A stretch of 64,000 nucleotides of DNA from Nocardia aurea (GCF_003123685.1 NZ_QCYJ01000005.1:186001-250000), one strand, 5' to 3'; shown: positions 38,476-49,023, counted from the stretch's first letter. Program-made: numbers and translations. The notes: generated by a model from the letters alone, not told the origin.

Positions 38476-40409
38476 CGCTGCTCGCTCCCCGCGCCGTCGA
38501 TGCCGAACGCCCGCTCCCAGGCCGCCGTGCTGGTCAGCTCGGGATGGGCCGCGCGGTAGCGCTGCTGCATCTCGGGGAACCGCGCGGCGAGTTCCTTGCG
38601 CAACCGCATGGCCTCCTTGAACAGGCCGACGGCCTGGCGCGGGTCACGCTTGCGGTAGACGACACCGCGGCCGTCCGCGGTGGTAACGGTCACGCCGTCG
38701 ACCTGGGAGAGCAGGTACCAGCGCGCGTCGAGCGTCGGGACGTTCAGCTGCGGCGTCTGGTGGTGCCGTTCGTTCGCGGGTTTGGCGTTGTGCAGCACGC
38801 CCTTGAGCAGTCGCACCACCTTGGCGACCGGATTCACCGGTTCGCCGACGGCGCCGACCTCGAGGTGGCTGGCCAACGGCAGTTCGGTCGACGACGGCAG
38901 CACCACCGCGTCCGGGAACTGCTTGCGCATCTCGTGCACCGCGCCGAGAGCGCTCGGCAGCAGCTGGAACAGGCGTTCGGGTCCGGCGAGGAAATCCTTG
39001 ATCGCCAGATTCTGGATGGCGACCGTCGAATACTCGAGGCAGAGCAGATGTTTGAGCGTCGCCTTGATGGTGTTCACCACCAGACCGCGGCCGTTGCCCG
39101 GCATGTGCAGCGAGCCGACGACGAGGCGGTTGCGCAGGTGGAAATACGCCTGCCAGTCGATGGCGTCGTCCTTGTCGCTCCACGCCATGTGCCAGACCGC
39201 GGCACCGGGCAGCGTCACCGTCGAATATCCGTGGTCGCGAGCCCGCAGACCGTATTCGACGTCGTCCCATTTGAGGAACAGCGGCAGCGGCTGACCGATC
39301 TCCTCGGCCACCTGACGCGGGATCACACAGGTCCACCAGCCGTTGAAATCGACGTCGATGCGCCGATGCAGCAGTTTGGAGTTGTCGCGATCCTTGAGCG
39401 GGTACTTCGAGAAATCGTGGTCGTACTCGACGTTGGGCGCCGAGGTCCACATGAAGATGCCGCGGTCGACGACCTCGCCCATGGAATGCAGATGCGAGCG
39501 TTCCTGGAGGTTGAGCATCTGCCCGCCGACCAGTATCGGCGATTTCGCGAACCGGGCGAAGGCGAGCGCGCGCAGGATCGAATCGGGTTCGATCTCGATA
39601 TCGTCGTCCATGTAGACGATGTACTGGGCGTCGGTGGTTTTCAGCGCCTCGTACATGACCCGGCTGTAGCCGCCCGATCCGCCGAGGTTGGGCTGATTCC
39701 TGATCGCGAGGCGGTCGCCGAGCACCGCGGCGGCCTCGGTGAAGCCCGGCTCGTCGACGACCTTGCGATTGCCCTGGTCGGCGACGATGACGGCGGCGAT
39801 CTTCTCCAGCACCAGCGGATCGGAGCCGAGCGCCGCGAGGGTTTTCACCAGGTCGGTCGGCCGGTTGAACGTCGGCATGCCGACCGCGATGGTGCCCTCG
39901 CCGGGCGCCTCGACCGGGGAGTACCAGCCGCCGTGCAGCAACGTGACCGCCGTGTCGGTGGTGATGTCGAACCAGATCCAGCCGCCGTCCTCGAACGGGC
40001 CGAGATCGGTCTCGAATTCGACGGTCACCGAATCCGAACCCGAGCTGACCGCGAATTCCCGGCCTTGCACGTGGATTCGCGAACCGTCGGTCTTGGAGCG
40101 GTACACGTCGACCCGGCCGTGTCCGGCCAGTTCCAGCCGCAGCACCACCGAATTCAGGATGCTCCAGCGCCGCCAGTAGCTGGCGGGCAACGCGTTGAAA
40201 TAGGTGCTGAACGAGACTTCGGACTCCGCGCCGATGGACAACTCGGTCCTGGTGCCCGCGTGCGCGCGCCGGGCGTTGGTCGACGACTCCTCCAGGTAGA
40301 GGGTCCGCACGTCCAGCGGTTCACCCGGCCGAGGCAGGATGATCCGCTGGAGCAGCGACTTGGCACGGGTCTCGATGGTCGTCTCTTCCACTATGGATGG
40401 GGAGGTCAT
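38472..40409 (-). CDS. glfT2: Galactofuranosyltransferase GlfT2
   Basis: 645 aa (M. tuberculosis GlfT2 637 aa) bifunctional beta-(1->5)/(1->6) galactofuranosyltransferase that polymerises galactan from UDP-galactofuranose on the cytosolic face. An N-terminal beta-rich domain (about residues 1-165) precedes the GT-A domain. The metal-binding motif is VYMDDDIEIEPDS (residues 268-270). The likely catalytic base is in LKWDDVEYGLRARDHG, followed by AVWHMAW. The C-terminal helical region mediates the tetramer in the characterised homologue. It starts at ATG 40409, 64 bases after glf. Confidence 0.96.
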   Translation of the reverse strand: MTSPSIVEETTIETRAKSLLQRIILPRPGEPLDVRTLYLEESSTNARRAHAGTRTELSIGAESEVSFSTYFNALPASYWRRWSILNSVVLRLELAGHGRVDVYRSKTDGSRIHVQGREFAVSSGSDSVTVEFETDLGPFEDGGWIWFDITTDTAVTLLHGGWYSPVEAPGEGTIAVGMPTFNRPTDLVKTLAALGSDPLVLEKIAAVIVADQGNRKVVDEPGFTEAAAVLGDRLAIRNQPNLGGSGGYSRVMYEALKTTDAQYIVYMDDDIEIEPDSILRALAFARFAKSPILVGGQMLNLQERSHLHSMGEVVDRGIFMWTSAPNVEYDHDFSKYPLKDRDNSKLLHRRIDVDFNGWWTCVIPRQVAEEIGQPLPLFLKWDDVEYGLRARDHGYSTVTLPGAAVWHMAWSDKDDAIDWQAYFHLRNRLVVGSLHMPGNGRGLVVNTIKATLKHLLCLEYSTVAIQNLAIKDFLAGPERLFQLLPSALGAVHEMRKQFPDAVVLPSSTELPLASHLEVGAVGEPVNPVAKVVRLLKGVLHNAKPANERHHQTPQLNVPTLDARWYLLSQVDGVTVTTADGRGVVYRKRDPRQAVGLFKEAMRLRKELAARFPEMQQRYRAAHPELTSTAAWERAFGIDGAGSEQR

Positions 40410-40473
40410 TCGTTGCTTTCGTCATCTGTGCGGGTGACCCGCACTCGGTCGGCTGCGAGGAGCCGGGCGGTGT

Positions 40474-41892
<1,419 letters not shown>

Positions 41893-42615
41893 TCAGTTCG
41901 TGAAGCCGACGTCGAGTTCCACATTGTCGCGTTCGGTATACAGCCGCCAGTAGTGATCACCCAATTCGTCGTTGCCGATGCGGGTGATCTCGAGACCGGG
42001 CGGGATGAGTTCCGGATGCGCGTCGACGGCGACCTGGGCCAGGCTGCCCTGGATCAGCGCGCCGATATTGAGCAGACCCGCGTAGACGCCGGTGCCGCGC
42101 AGTTCGGCGTCGAGCTGGCGGACATATTGGCGCTGCGCGGCCAGGATCACGCCGACATTCGCGAGATAGGGCTGAAGATGGCTTTCCGAGAGCCCGGAGG
42201 AGAACAGCAGCGCGCCCTCCCCGCGTTCGATCATGGCCGGGGCGAGCGCCCTGGTCATCCAGATCGGCGAGTAGAGCTTGAGTTCGAGCGGCGCTCGCAG
42301 CGCCTCGGCGTCGACGATCAGGGTCGAGGCCGACCGGATCGACATATCCGCCGCCGCACCGTGCAGGGCGACGTCGATCTGCCCGAATCGGGCGGTGACC
42401 TCCTCGACCGCCCGGCCGAGTTCGGTCTCCACGCTCAGATCCGCGGTGAACGCGTCGGCGCCGATCCCTTCCCGCTCCAGGGTCGCCACGTGGGCGCGCG
42501 CGCGATCCGCGTCCCGTCCGATCACCGCGACGCGGAAACCCTCGCGGCCGAATCTGCGTGCGGTTCCGAGTCCCAGTCCCGGGCCGAAACCGAAGATCGC
42601 GATCGTCTTCGACAT
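41893..42615 (-). CDS. SDR-family oxidoreductase with altered active site
   Basis: 240 aa Rossmann protein with the nucleotide motif IFGFGPGLGLGTARRFGREG at the N-terminus and HGAAADMS replacing the usual NNAG. The catalytic Ser region is FSSGLSE. The expected YxxxK motif reads YLANV, so the Lys is replaced by Val. It may have lost classical dehydrogenase activity or use a variant mechanism. ATG 42615 has the ribosome-binding site GAGGTAGAG. It is divergent from a TetR regulator across a 100-base region with two matching operators, so it is very probably that regulator's target. Confidence 0.85.
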   Translation of the reverse strand: MSKTIAIFGFGPGLGLGTARRFGREGFRVAVIGRDADRARAHVATLEREGIGADAFTADLSVETELGRAVEEVTARFGQIDVALHGAAADMSIRSASTLIVDAEALRAPLELKLYSPIWMTRALAPAMIERGEGALLFSSGLSESHLQPYLANVGVILAAQRQYVRQLDAELRGTGVYAGLLNIGALIQGSLAQVAVDAHPELIPPGLEITRIGNDELGDHYWRLYTERDNVELDVGFTN

Positions 42616-42629
42616 TTCTCTACCTCACT

Positions 42630-42651
42630 AAGTTGAGCCATAGTTCAAGTT
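42630..42651. promoter_or_regulatory. Putative TetR operator O1
   Basis: AAGTTGA-N8-TCAAGTT, an inverted repeat with one mismatched position. It lies 15 bases before the SDR start, where bound protein would block transcription or elongation. Confidence 0.6.
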
Positions 42652-42668
42652 AACTCCGACGGTAACCC

Positions 42669-42690
42669 AACTTGAACCCATGCTCAAGTT
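42669..42690. promoter_or_regulatory. Putative TetR operator O2
   Basis: AACTTGA-N8-TCAAGTT, a perfect 7-bp inverted repeat with the same 8-base spacer as O1, centred 39 bases away (near four helical turns). It lies 26 bases before the TetR start and is likely used for autoregulation. Confidence 0.65.
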
Positions 42691-42715
42691 ATTTGGGCGT
42701 TTGTAGGATCGGTGG

Positions 42716-43342
42716 ATGTCCGAGGAGAAACCGCTGCGCGTCGACGCCCGCCGCAATCGCGACGCGCTGGTGGCGGCGGCGCGCGAAGTCTTCCTCGAAC
42801 GCGGTCTCGACGCACCACTCAAGGAGATCGCCGCGCGCGCGGGCGTCGCCATCGGCACGCTGTACAACCGGTTCCCCACCCGCGACGAACTCATCGCCGC
42901 CGCCGTCGAGGACCGCATCGAAGCGGGCGGGCGCGTCGCCGAAGCGGCACTCGCGATCGCCGACCCCTGGGATTCGTTCGTCTACCTGGTGGAGAACGTC
43001 TGCGAACTCCAGGCACGCGACCGGCTCATCGGCGAACTCGCCCTTCGCGCCGCGCCCAGCCAGGCCATCGCCCGCGCCCAGGAATACGGGCACGGCCTGA
43101 TGCGCGAGATCGTCGACCGCGCGCAACGGGCGGGCGTGCTGCGCCCCGACTGGGTACTCGAGGACATCGCCTTCATCTCCTGGGCGCATATCCGCATCGT
43201 GGAGGCCACCGCCGATATCGCACCCGAGGTCTGGCGCCGCCACCTCGCCCTGGTCCTCGACGGCCTGCGCGCACCCGCCGCGCACCCACTGCCCGTCGCA
43301 CCGCTCACCGAGGACGAGCTGATGCGGGCACTACGCGGCTGA
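42716..43342 (+). CDS. TetR/AcrR family transcriptional regulator
   Basis: 208 aa with an N-terminal helix-turn-helix domain (RRNRDALVAAAREVFLERG, then LKEIAARAGVAIGTLYNRF, residues about 12-56). The C-terminal ligand domain carries a W-D-S-F-V stretch as in the SbtR-like group. It is predicted to repress itself and the divergent SDR gene through the paired AACTTGA operators. The stop overlaps the 3' end of the convergent membrane-protein gene by 12 bases. Confidence 0.92.
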   Translation: MSEEKPLRVDARRNRDALVAAAREVFLERGLDAPLKEIAARAGVAIGTLYNRFPTRDELIAAAVEDRIEAGGRVAEAALAIADPWDSFVYLVENVCELQARDRLIGELALRAAPSQAIARAQEYGHGLMREIVDRAQRAGVLRPDWVLEDIAFISWAHIRIVEATADIAPEVWRRHLALVLDGLRAPAAHPLPVAPLTEDELMRALRG

Positions 43343-43870
43343 ACGCGACGCGGCCCTGTCGGACGGGTACCTCGGCGTCGCCGCGAGCGCGGTGAGCACC
43401 GGCGGGGCGAGCGCGGCCAGGGCGGCGATCGGCTCGGCGTCGAGTAGTGCCGTGACCGCGCCGACGATGCCGGTGAGCGCGAACAGGGATTCGGCGACAG
43501 GGCCGGTTCCGGCGAACCACTCGACGCCGTATTCGAACGAGTAGTCCACCAGCGCGAGGGCGAGGCCGACGACGCCGATGGCCGCCCACACCCAGCAGGT
43601 GACGATCACCGTGAAACGGCCGGTCTCGTCGTGACGGAAGATCAGGATCGCGCCGTAGGTCAGCATCGCCGCGGTCAGCAGGCCCCCGAGCAGGGTGATG
43701 TAGGCGAGCGAATTGTCGAAATCGCCCGGGTCGTGCAGGAAATCGAGTCCGAGCCGCCCGACCCCGATCAGATTCAGCACCGCGCCGAGCAGCGCGAGCG
43801 TCCCCGCCAGGGTCGCGATCGCACCGATGGACCTGGCCGCGTGCGCCGCCCCCGGGTTCTCGTACAACAT
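43331..43870 (-). CDS. Small integral membrane protein of unknown function
   Basis: 179 aa from ATG 43870, with a strong GGAGGT ribosome-binding site. A short N-terminus (MLYENPGAAHAARSIG) precedes about five hydrophobic segments, including TLAGTLALLGAVLNLIGVG and AYITLLGGLLTAAMLTYGAI. The overall layout resembles the N-terminal half of the proline-rich membrane protein at 49899-50792, including a similar loop with paired acidic residues. I recognise no functional family. An upstream open extension lacks membrane character. It overlaps the end of the tetR-type gene tail-to-tail. Confidence 0.75.
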   Translation of the reverse strand: MLYENPGAAHAARSIGAIATLAGTLALLGAVLNLIGVGRLGLDFLHDPGDFDNSLAYITLLGGLLTAAMLTYGAILIFRHDETGRFTVIVTCWVWAAIGVVGLALALVDYSFEYGVEWFAGTGPVAESLFALTGIVGAVTALLDAEPIAALAALAPPVLTALAATPRYPSDRAASRSAA

Positions 43871-43937
43871 CGCGAAACCTCCACCTACGCGGGCACACCC
43901 GCACCCGCCCCACTGAGAAGGTATGCGTCCGCGCGAA

Positions 43938-43965
43938 AGCCCGCATGTCGGAGGACATGCGGGCT
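43938..43965 (-). terminator. Terminator of the merR-type gene
   Basis: Perfect 12-bp stem AGCCCGCATGTC (43938-43949) with 43954-43965 and a GGAG loop, 15 bases past the stop at 43981. Confidence 0.85.
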
Positions 43966-43980
43966 CGCGATGACCAGGTA

Positions 43981-44751
43981 CTACAGGTTGGTCTCGGCGT
44001 AGATCGTCATCGCGTCGCGGACGAATTCGACGGTGCCCGCGCCGTGCACGTCGTAGTTCCGGCCGAAACGCGGATCGGCGACATACATCTCGCCGAGTCC
44101 GATGAACGCCTGCTTCTCCACCGCTCGGCCCTGCCAGCCGACCCCGATCCACTCCCGGTGGCGGGCGACGATGGCCTGCACCTCGGCGCTGTCGGGGTCG
44201 AGACCGGCCGCGTGGGCCCGGCCGTAGTCGGCGGCGATATCCAGGTGGGTCTGCTGGAACCGCTGTTTGTCGGCATCGGTCATCGAACGCCACCAGCGGT
44301 CACCGCTGTCGTAGGCGTCCTTGCCCCACCGCTCGATCACCTCGTCCTTGTACCGCGTGTGGTCGAATCCGTCGAAAACTTCGGCAGCCACGAGTCGTTC
44401 ACCTCTTTCCGTCTTGTGCAACGTGGTTCGCACCGACTCGATCCGCCGCCGGATCCGATCCTGTTCCTGCTCGAGCAGTCCCAGGTGCGCACGCAACGCG
44501 GTCGCCGTATCTCGTTGTCCCGCGAGAACTTCGGCGATGGCCGGGAGGCCGAGACCGAGTTCGCGCAACAGCAGGATGCGTTGCAACCGCACGAGGGAGT
44601 CCTGGTCGTAGTAGCGATACCCGTTGACGCCGATCCGGCTCGGCGTCAACAATCCGAGCTGCCCGTAGTGGCGTAGCGCGCGACTGGTTGTGCCCGCCGC
44701 CTTCGCCAGATCCTGAATGGACCATTCACCGGGACGGGTGCCCGCTGCCAT
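43981..44751 (-). CDS. MerR regulator with TipAS-type antibiotic-binding domain
   Basis: 256 aa. The N-terminal MerR winged helix (WSIQDLAKAAGTTSRALRHY, residues about 10-75) is followed by a dimerisation coiled coil (about residues 85-120). The C-terminal TipAS-like domain has the typical RWWRSMTDADKQRFQQTHLD and HREWIGVGWQGRAVEK patterns. TipA homologues sense thiopeptide or other peptide antibiotics and activate their own promoter. ATG 44751 has a GAGGAG ribosome-binding site. A palindrome 42 bases upstream is a likely operator. No obvious target gene other than itself is adjacent. Confidence 0.9.
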   Translation of the reverse strand: MAAGTRPGEWSIQDLAKAAGTTSRALRHYGQLGLLTPSRIGVNGYRYYDQDSLVRLQRILLLRELGLGLPAIAEVLAGQRDTATALRAHLGLLEQEQDRIRRRIESVRTTLHKTERGERLVAAEVFDGFDHTRYKDEVIERWGKDAYDSGDRWWRSMTDADKQRFQQTHLDIAADYGRAHAAGLDPDSAEVQAIVARHREWIGVGWQGRAVEKQAFIGLGEMYVADPRFGRNYDVHGAGTVEFVRDAMTIYAETNL

Positions 44752-44793
44752 GACCTGCTCCTCGCTATCTCGTCGGTACGACCAGTCTGCGAG

Positions 44794-44808
44794 TTGACGC
44801 TACGTCAA
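44794..44808 (-). promoter_or_regulatory. MerR operator/promoter palindrome
   Basis: TTGACG-CTA-CGTCAA, a perfect 15-base palindrome about 43 bases before the start codon. On the minus strand its TTGACG half can act as the -35 element, as is usual for MerR-type promoters, where the regulator binds between stretched -35 and -10 boxes. No clear -10 is assigned. Confidence 0.55.
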
Positions 44809-44856
44809 GGTCAACACCGATGAGCAGAGATTTTCGCCGCGACCGGGCGACCGGAC

Positions 44857-45221
<365 letters not shown>

Positions 45222-45292
45222 GACATCGTCGTGAACGACCGCGGGTACCCCACAGCGGTGTCGTGACGCCAGGGCTTCTCTTCCGATCCGGA

Positions 45293-46660
45293 CTACTCGC
45301 CCGGCGCCGAATCATCCAGCGGCACTGAATCTCCCGCCGGATCGTCCGCGACGGCCGGGTCCGGCGCCTGCTCCGGCGGCGCGACCGGCTCATCGGACAT
45401 CGGCGCCTCGGTGTCCGCCTGCGGTGTGTCCTGCGTCGACTCCGACGGCGGCACGGCCGGGTCCGGCACCAACCGCATCAGCGTGGTGAAGTCGACGATC
45501 TGCGCGCCGAGCGTCGGCGTCGCGATGATGACGCCGTTGGTGAACAGGCGGTAGGTGCCGCCGTTCTGCGGCAGGCGCATCTCCGGTCCGAGCGGGGCGC
45601 CGATCGCACTGGATTCGCCGCCGATGCGGGCATATTCGTTCTCGATGGCCGACGCGGGAACGGCGGCGTCGACTCGCGGGTCGGTGGGCGGTTTGCCGAC
45701 GGCGAGTTCGGCGGGTTCCGGGCCGACCTCGAAGGTGGTGATATCGGTGGGCGCACCGGCGTCGGGAGCGGCGGAGTATTCCGCGCGCAGGATTCGTCCG
45801 TCACGCAGCAGGACGGTGCCCGCCGTGGTGGCGATCGCCGTACTCGCGCGCTGATCCTCCTTCGCGGTGCCCGGATAGACCTGGCAGTCGGCGGTGTCGC
45901 AGGTCTGGGCGTACGGGTAACGCTGTTCGGCCAGCGCGTAGGACCGCGCCGCGATGGCCTGGGCTCGCAGGGCCTCGTTGGCGCCCTTGTCCGCCCAGTT
46001 GGCCTGCACCTCGGCGGGTACGACGCCGAGCAGGTAGTCCTCGATGTCGACCCGGTTGACCGTGCGGGCCGCGCCGTCCTCGCCGGCGACTCCGAGCGCG
46101 CCGCGATAGGAAGGTCCGCCGCACAGCGTGAGGTGTTCGGCCGCGGGGCGGCCCGGCTTGGGGTCCATCGGATAGATCCACGGGTCCTTGGTCGCCGTCT
46201 GCCAGAGCACCTCGCCGTCGCAGCCGACGGTCACCGCGACATTCGCGCCGCCGTCGGGCAGCGCGGTCATATGCGCGACCTGGCCCGATTCCAGTTCCCG
46301 GCCCGCGACCCTGAGCCCGGCGGCGGCGTAGACGTCGAGTCCGGCGTCGTCTCGGTCCATCAGCCGCACGGCCACCGTGGTCGTCGGCACCGTGCCGAGG
46401 GTGGCGCCCGGGTAGTAGTGCGCGAGTATGCGTTCGGCCACCGAGCCCTGCCGCGCGCTGTCGAAGGCGCCGAGTTGGCTCATCCCCCGCCCGTGACCCG
46501 ACTCGATGAGTTCGATATTCGGCGTGTCGCCGGGCGTGTCCCAACCCGCGAGCGCCGTTCCGGCGAGGAGGGCGGCACCGCCCGCGACCACTATCCGCCG
46601 GAGTGTAAATACCGTTCGCCGACCGTTGATCCGGTTCCCGAAATGTATTCTGCGCTGCAC
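45293..46660 (-). CDS. SpoIID/LytB domain cell-wall protein
   Basis: About 455 aa exported protein. An N-terminal basic stretch and membrane segment (RRIVVAGGAALLAGTALAGW) precede the SpoIID motif ELIESGHGRGMSQLGAFDSARQ. The hallmark stretch VDIEDYLLGVVPAEVQANW and ALRAQAIAARSYAL follow. An LGFP-like repeat (SAIGAPLGPEMRLPQNGGTY) and a Pro/Glu/Asp-rich tail complete it. SpoIID proteins in other bacteria cleave denuded glycan strands. I chose GTG 46660, 8 bases after GGGAG; an ATG at 46780 would add 40 Arg-rich residues. It is divergent from the amidase gene, consistent with paired wall-remodelling roles. Confidence 0.8.
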   Translation of the reverse strand: MQRRIHFGNRINGRRTVFTLRRIVVAGGAALLAGTALAGWDTPGDTPNIELIESGHGRGMSQLGAFDSARQGSVAERILAHYYPGATLGTVPTTTVAVRLMDRDDAGLDVYAAAGLRVAGRELESGQVAHMTALPDGGANVAVTVGCDGEVLWQTATKDPWIYPMDPKPGRPAAEHLTLCGGPSYRGALGVAGEDGAARTVNRVDIEDYLLGVVPAEVQANWADKGANEALRAQAIAARSYALAEQRYPYAQTCDTADCQVYPGTAKEDQRASTAIATTAGTVLLRDGRILRAEYSAAPDAGAPTDITTFEVGPEPAELAVGKPPTDPRVDAAVPASAIENEYARIGGESSAIGAPLGPEMRLPQNGGTYRLFTNGVIIATPTLGAQIVDFTTLMRLVPDPAVPPSESTQDTPQADTEAPMSDEPVAPPEQAPDPAVADDPAGDSVPLDDSAPGE

Positions 46661-46815
46661 TTTCGGCTCCCTCTCGCTCCTCGATCCCGGCGCGGGACGA
46701 CTAATCCACGCACCGCCCGCACGGGTTTCCGTATTCGGATCGACCGGACGCCTTTTCGGCATGTCGCGCGGTCCATCCACATCCCGAGAGCTACATTCGA
46801 GCTATTCGCAAAATC

Positions 46816-46832
46816 CTAAACAAGAGGTTTAG
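46816..46832. promoter_or_regulatory. Inverted repeat in the divergent SpoIID/amidase promoter region
   Basis: CTAAAC-AAGAG-GTTTAG sits in an AT-rich island (about 46800-46890) between the two divergent starts (46660 and 46930). TTGATA at 46863 is a possible -35 for the amidase gene. It could be an operator; no regulator is identified. Confidence 0.35.
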
Positions 46833-46929
46833 ACATGTGAGATTTGTGAACCAGTGTGGTCGTTGATACATCAAGAATCAAGTAGGAAATTGTGCGCATG
46901 TTCACTGGTCGATCCGATTGGAGACGCTC

Positions 46930-48951
46930 GTGCCGAACCGCAAACCGAAACGTTCCTACGTGCTCCCGGTTCTCACCACCCTTGCGGTCACGGCTCCGCT
47001 GGCGGCACTGACACTCAGCGATTCGGTCGGTTACCGACCGGCGAACAACAGCGACCTGGCGGCGGTACCCGCGCGGATGGCCGAGGTGATGATGAACTCG
47101 GCGCCCGACATCACGCTTCCGGTGCGCGAACTCACCGGACTCGACCTACCCGACCTGCACCTGTCCGATCTGCGGATGCTGCCGTTACCGCCTTCGGTCA
47201 CCGTCCCCGACGGGCTGCCGCTGCCGTCGGGCGTGGAATTACCCGACGAGATCCCGCTGCCGCAACTGAACGACACCGGCCCATCGGTTCCCGCCAGAGC
47301 CCCGGGGCAGACGGGCGGGAGCATCCGATTCGTCGCCGATCCCACCCAGCTCGAACCCGGAACCACCCCCGACACACCGGCATTGGCACCGGGCGCGATC
47401 CCCGCCGACCTGGTCGACCAGGTCGGGGCCCAGGTCAAGGAACTCTCGCGCGACACCCCGTTCAGCGTCGTCGCGCTCACCGCGCAGGATCTGGTGAACA
47501 CCAAGGCCATGGTGCGGGCGCGCCAGCCGAACGGCACCTGGGGGCCGTGGTACGAGACCGAACCCGTCGACACCAGGCGCACCGACCGCAGCACCGCCGA
47601 CCGGACCGCGGGCACCGAACCGATCTATGTCGGCAACACCACCGCCGTGCAGATCCTGGTGACCCGCAAGGACGCCGCCGCCGCGCCGAAGGCCCCGCCG
47701 CCGCCTTCGCTGCCGCTGGCCGATCCGGTCCAGCCGGTGCCCGCCGCCGCGCCACGGTCCGATATCTCGGCCCTCGCCCCCGGATTGACGGCGGTGCTGA
47801 TCGATCCGGGTCGCGGCGCGATCGACGGCGCGCTGCACGACATCGCCTCGGCGTTGCCGGGCGGCGGGCCGAACGTCATCAGCCGCGCGCAGTGGGGCGC
47901 GGACGAATCCATCCGATGCGACGAACCCACCTACGACGACCAGCTCGGCGGCGTCACCGTGCATCACACCGCGGGCCGCAACGACTACAGCAAATCCGAA
48001 TCGGCGGGCATCGTCCGGGCGATCTACACCTATCACGCGCGCACGCTGGGCTGGTGTGACATCGGGTACAACGCGATGGTCGACAAATACGGTCAGATCT
48101 TCGAGGGCCGCGCGGGCGGATTGGACCGGCCGGTGCAGGGCGCGCACGCGGGCGGGTTCAACGAGAACACCGCGGGCATCGCGCTGATGGGCAACCACGA
48201 ATCCGAGACGCCGTCGAATATCGCGCTGGAGGCGGTGGGGAACTTCATCGGTTGGCGGACCAGGGTGGCGGGCCTGGACCCGAAGGGTTCCACCACCATG
48301 TGGTCCGAGGGCACCGAGTTCACCCCGTACGCGCAGGGCGAATCCGTGCGGCTGCCCGTGGTTTTCGCGCACCGCGATGTCGGGAACACCAGCTGCCCGG
48401 GCGACGCCGCCTACGACGTGATGGATCGCATCCGCGATATCGCCGCGGGCGGCGACACCCGTCAGCAGGACAGTGCGACGTCGCGGCGCAGCGCCGCCGA
48501 ACTCGCCGAACTCGCCGCGCTGACCGCCCGACTGCTCACCATGGTCGATGACAATGTCATCGCCAGGCACTGGTCCGAGCGTGGCGGTCCGGACGGTCCC
48601 CTCGGTGACGCCGAATCCGAGCCGATGCCCGCCGCCAACGGCGGCCAGTACGCCCGGTTTACCAACGGCTACGTCTACACGAACGCCGAGGGCGGGGTGT
48701 TCGAAGTGCTCGGCGCGATCCTCGACCGCTTCCTGCAACTCGGCGGGGACGGGGGCGCACTCGGACTCCCCCTGACCGACAGCTATCCGGTGCCGGACGG
48801 GTTGCGCTCGGATTTCCAGAACGGATCGCTGATCCTCAACGAACTCACCGGGATCGTGACCACGGTGCTGAAGACCTACAACGACACCTACGAGCAGGAG
48901 ATGCGTCGGGATCCGGCCGAGGAGTCCGGGGCGTCGGAGCCAGGCCCGTAG
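46930..48951 (+). CDS. PGRP-type N-acetylmuramoyl-L-alanine amidase with LGFP-like repeats
   Basis: About 673 aa secreted or anchored protein; corresponds in position and architecture to M. tuberculosis Rv3811. A signal sequence is followed by a Pro-rich region and then a peptidoglycan-recognition/amidase-2 domain (about residues 318-485). The zinc ligands are in TVHHTAG, VVFAHRDVG and TSCPGD, with a Tyr in GWCDIGYNAMVDKYG. Two LGFP-like repeats follow (PLGDAESEPMPA and ALGLPLTDSYPVPDG). It should cleave the bond between muramic acid and the stem peptide. GTG 46930 has GGAG 7 bases upstream; a TTG at 46918 is the alternative. Confidence 0.9.
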   Translation: MPNRKPKRSYVLPVLTTLAVTAPLAALTLSDSVGYRPANNSDLAAVPARMAEVMMNSAPDITLPVRELTGLDLPDLHLSDLRMLPLPPSVTVPDGLPLPSGVELPDEIPLPQLNDTGPSVPARAPGQTGGSIRFVADPTQLEPGTTPDTPALAPGAIPADLVDQVGAQVKELSRDTPFSVVALTAQDLVNTKAMVRARQPNGTWGPWYETEPVDTRRTDRSTADRTAGTEPIYVGNTTAVQILVTRKDAAAAPKAPPPPSLPLADPVQPVPAAAPRSDISALAPGLTAVLIDPGRGAIDGALHDIASALPGGGPNVISRAQWGADESIRCDEPTYDDQLGGVTVHHTAGRNDYSKSESAGIVRAIYTYHARTLGWCDIGYNAMVDKYGQIFEGRAGGLDRPVQGAHAGGFNENTAGIALMGNHESETPSNIALEAVGNFIGWRTRVAGLDPKGSTTMWSEGTEFTPYAQGESVRLPVVFAHRDVGNTSCPGDAAYDVMDRIRDIAAGGDTRQQDSATSRRSAAELAELAALTARLLTMVDDNVIARHWSERGGPDGPLGDAESEPMPAANGGQYARFTNGYVYTNAEGGVFEVLGAILDRFLQLGGDGGALGLPLTDSYPVPDGLRSDFQNGSLILNELTGIVTTVLKTYNDTYEQEMRRDPAEESGASEPGP

Positions 48952-48973
48952 CGCCGAACACGAACCGAACAGC

Positions 48974-49011
48974 AGCGGCGGGTGTGCCCTCGAAAGGGCG
49001 CACCCGCCGCT
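48974..49011. terminator. Bidirectional terminator between amidase and HAD genes
   Basis: AGCGGCGGGTGTGCCCT (48974-48990) pairs with 48995-49011 with one G-U pair and a 4-base loop, between two convergent stops (48951 and 49024). Confidence 0.85.
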
Positions 49012-49023
49012 TCGTTCACCGCT

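Noticed and set aside
43871..44293. Upstream extension of the small membrane protein at 43331-43870
   Set aside because: It overlaps the merR-type gene and its terminator, while ATG 43870 has a GGAGGT site and precedes the first membrane segment.
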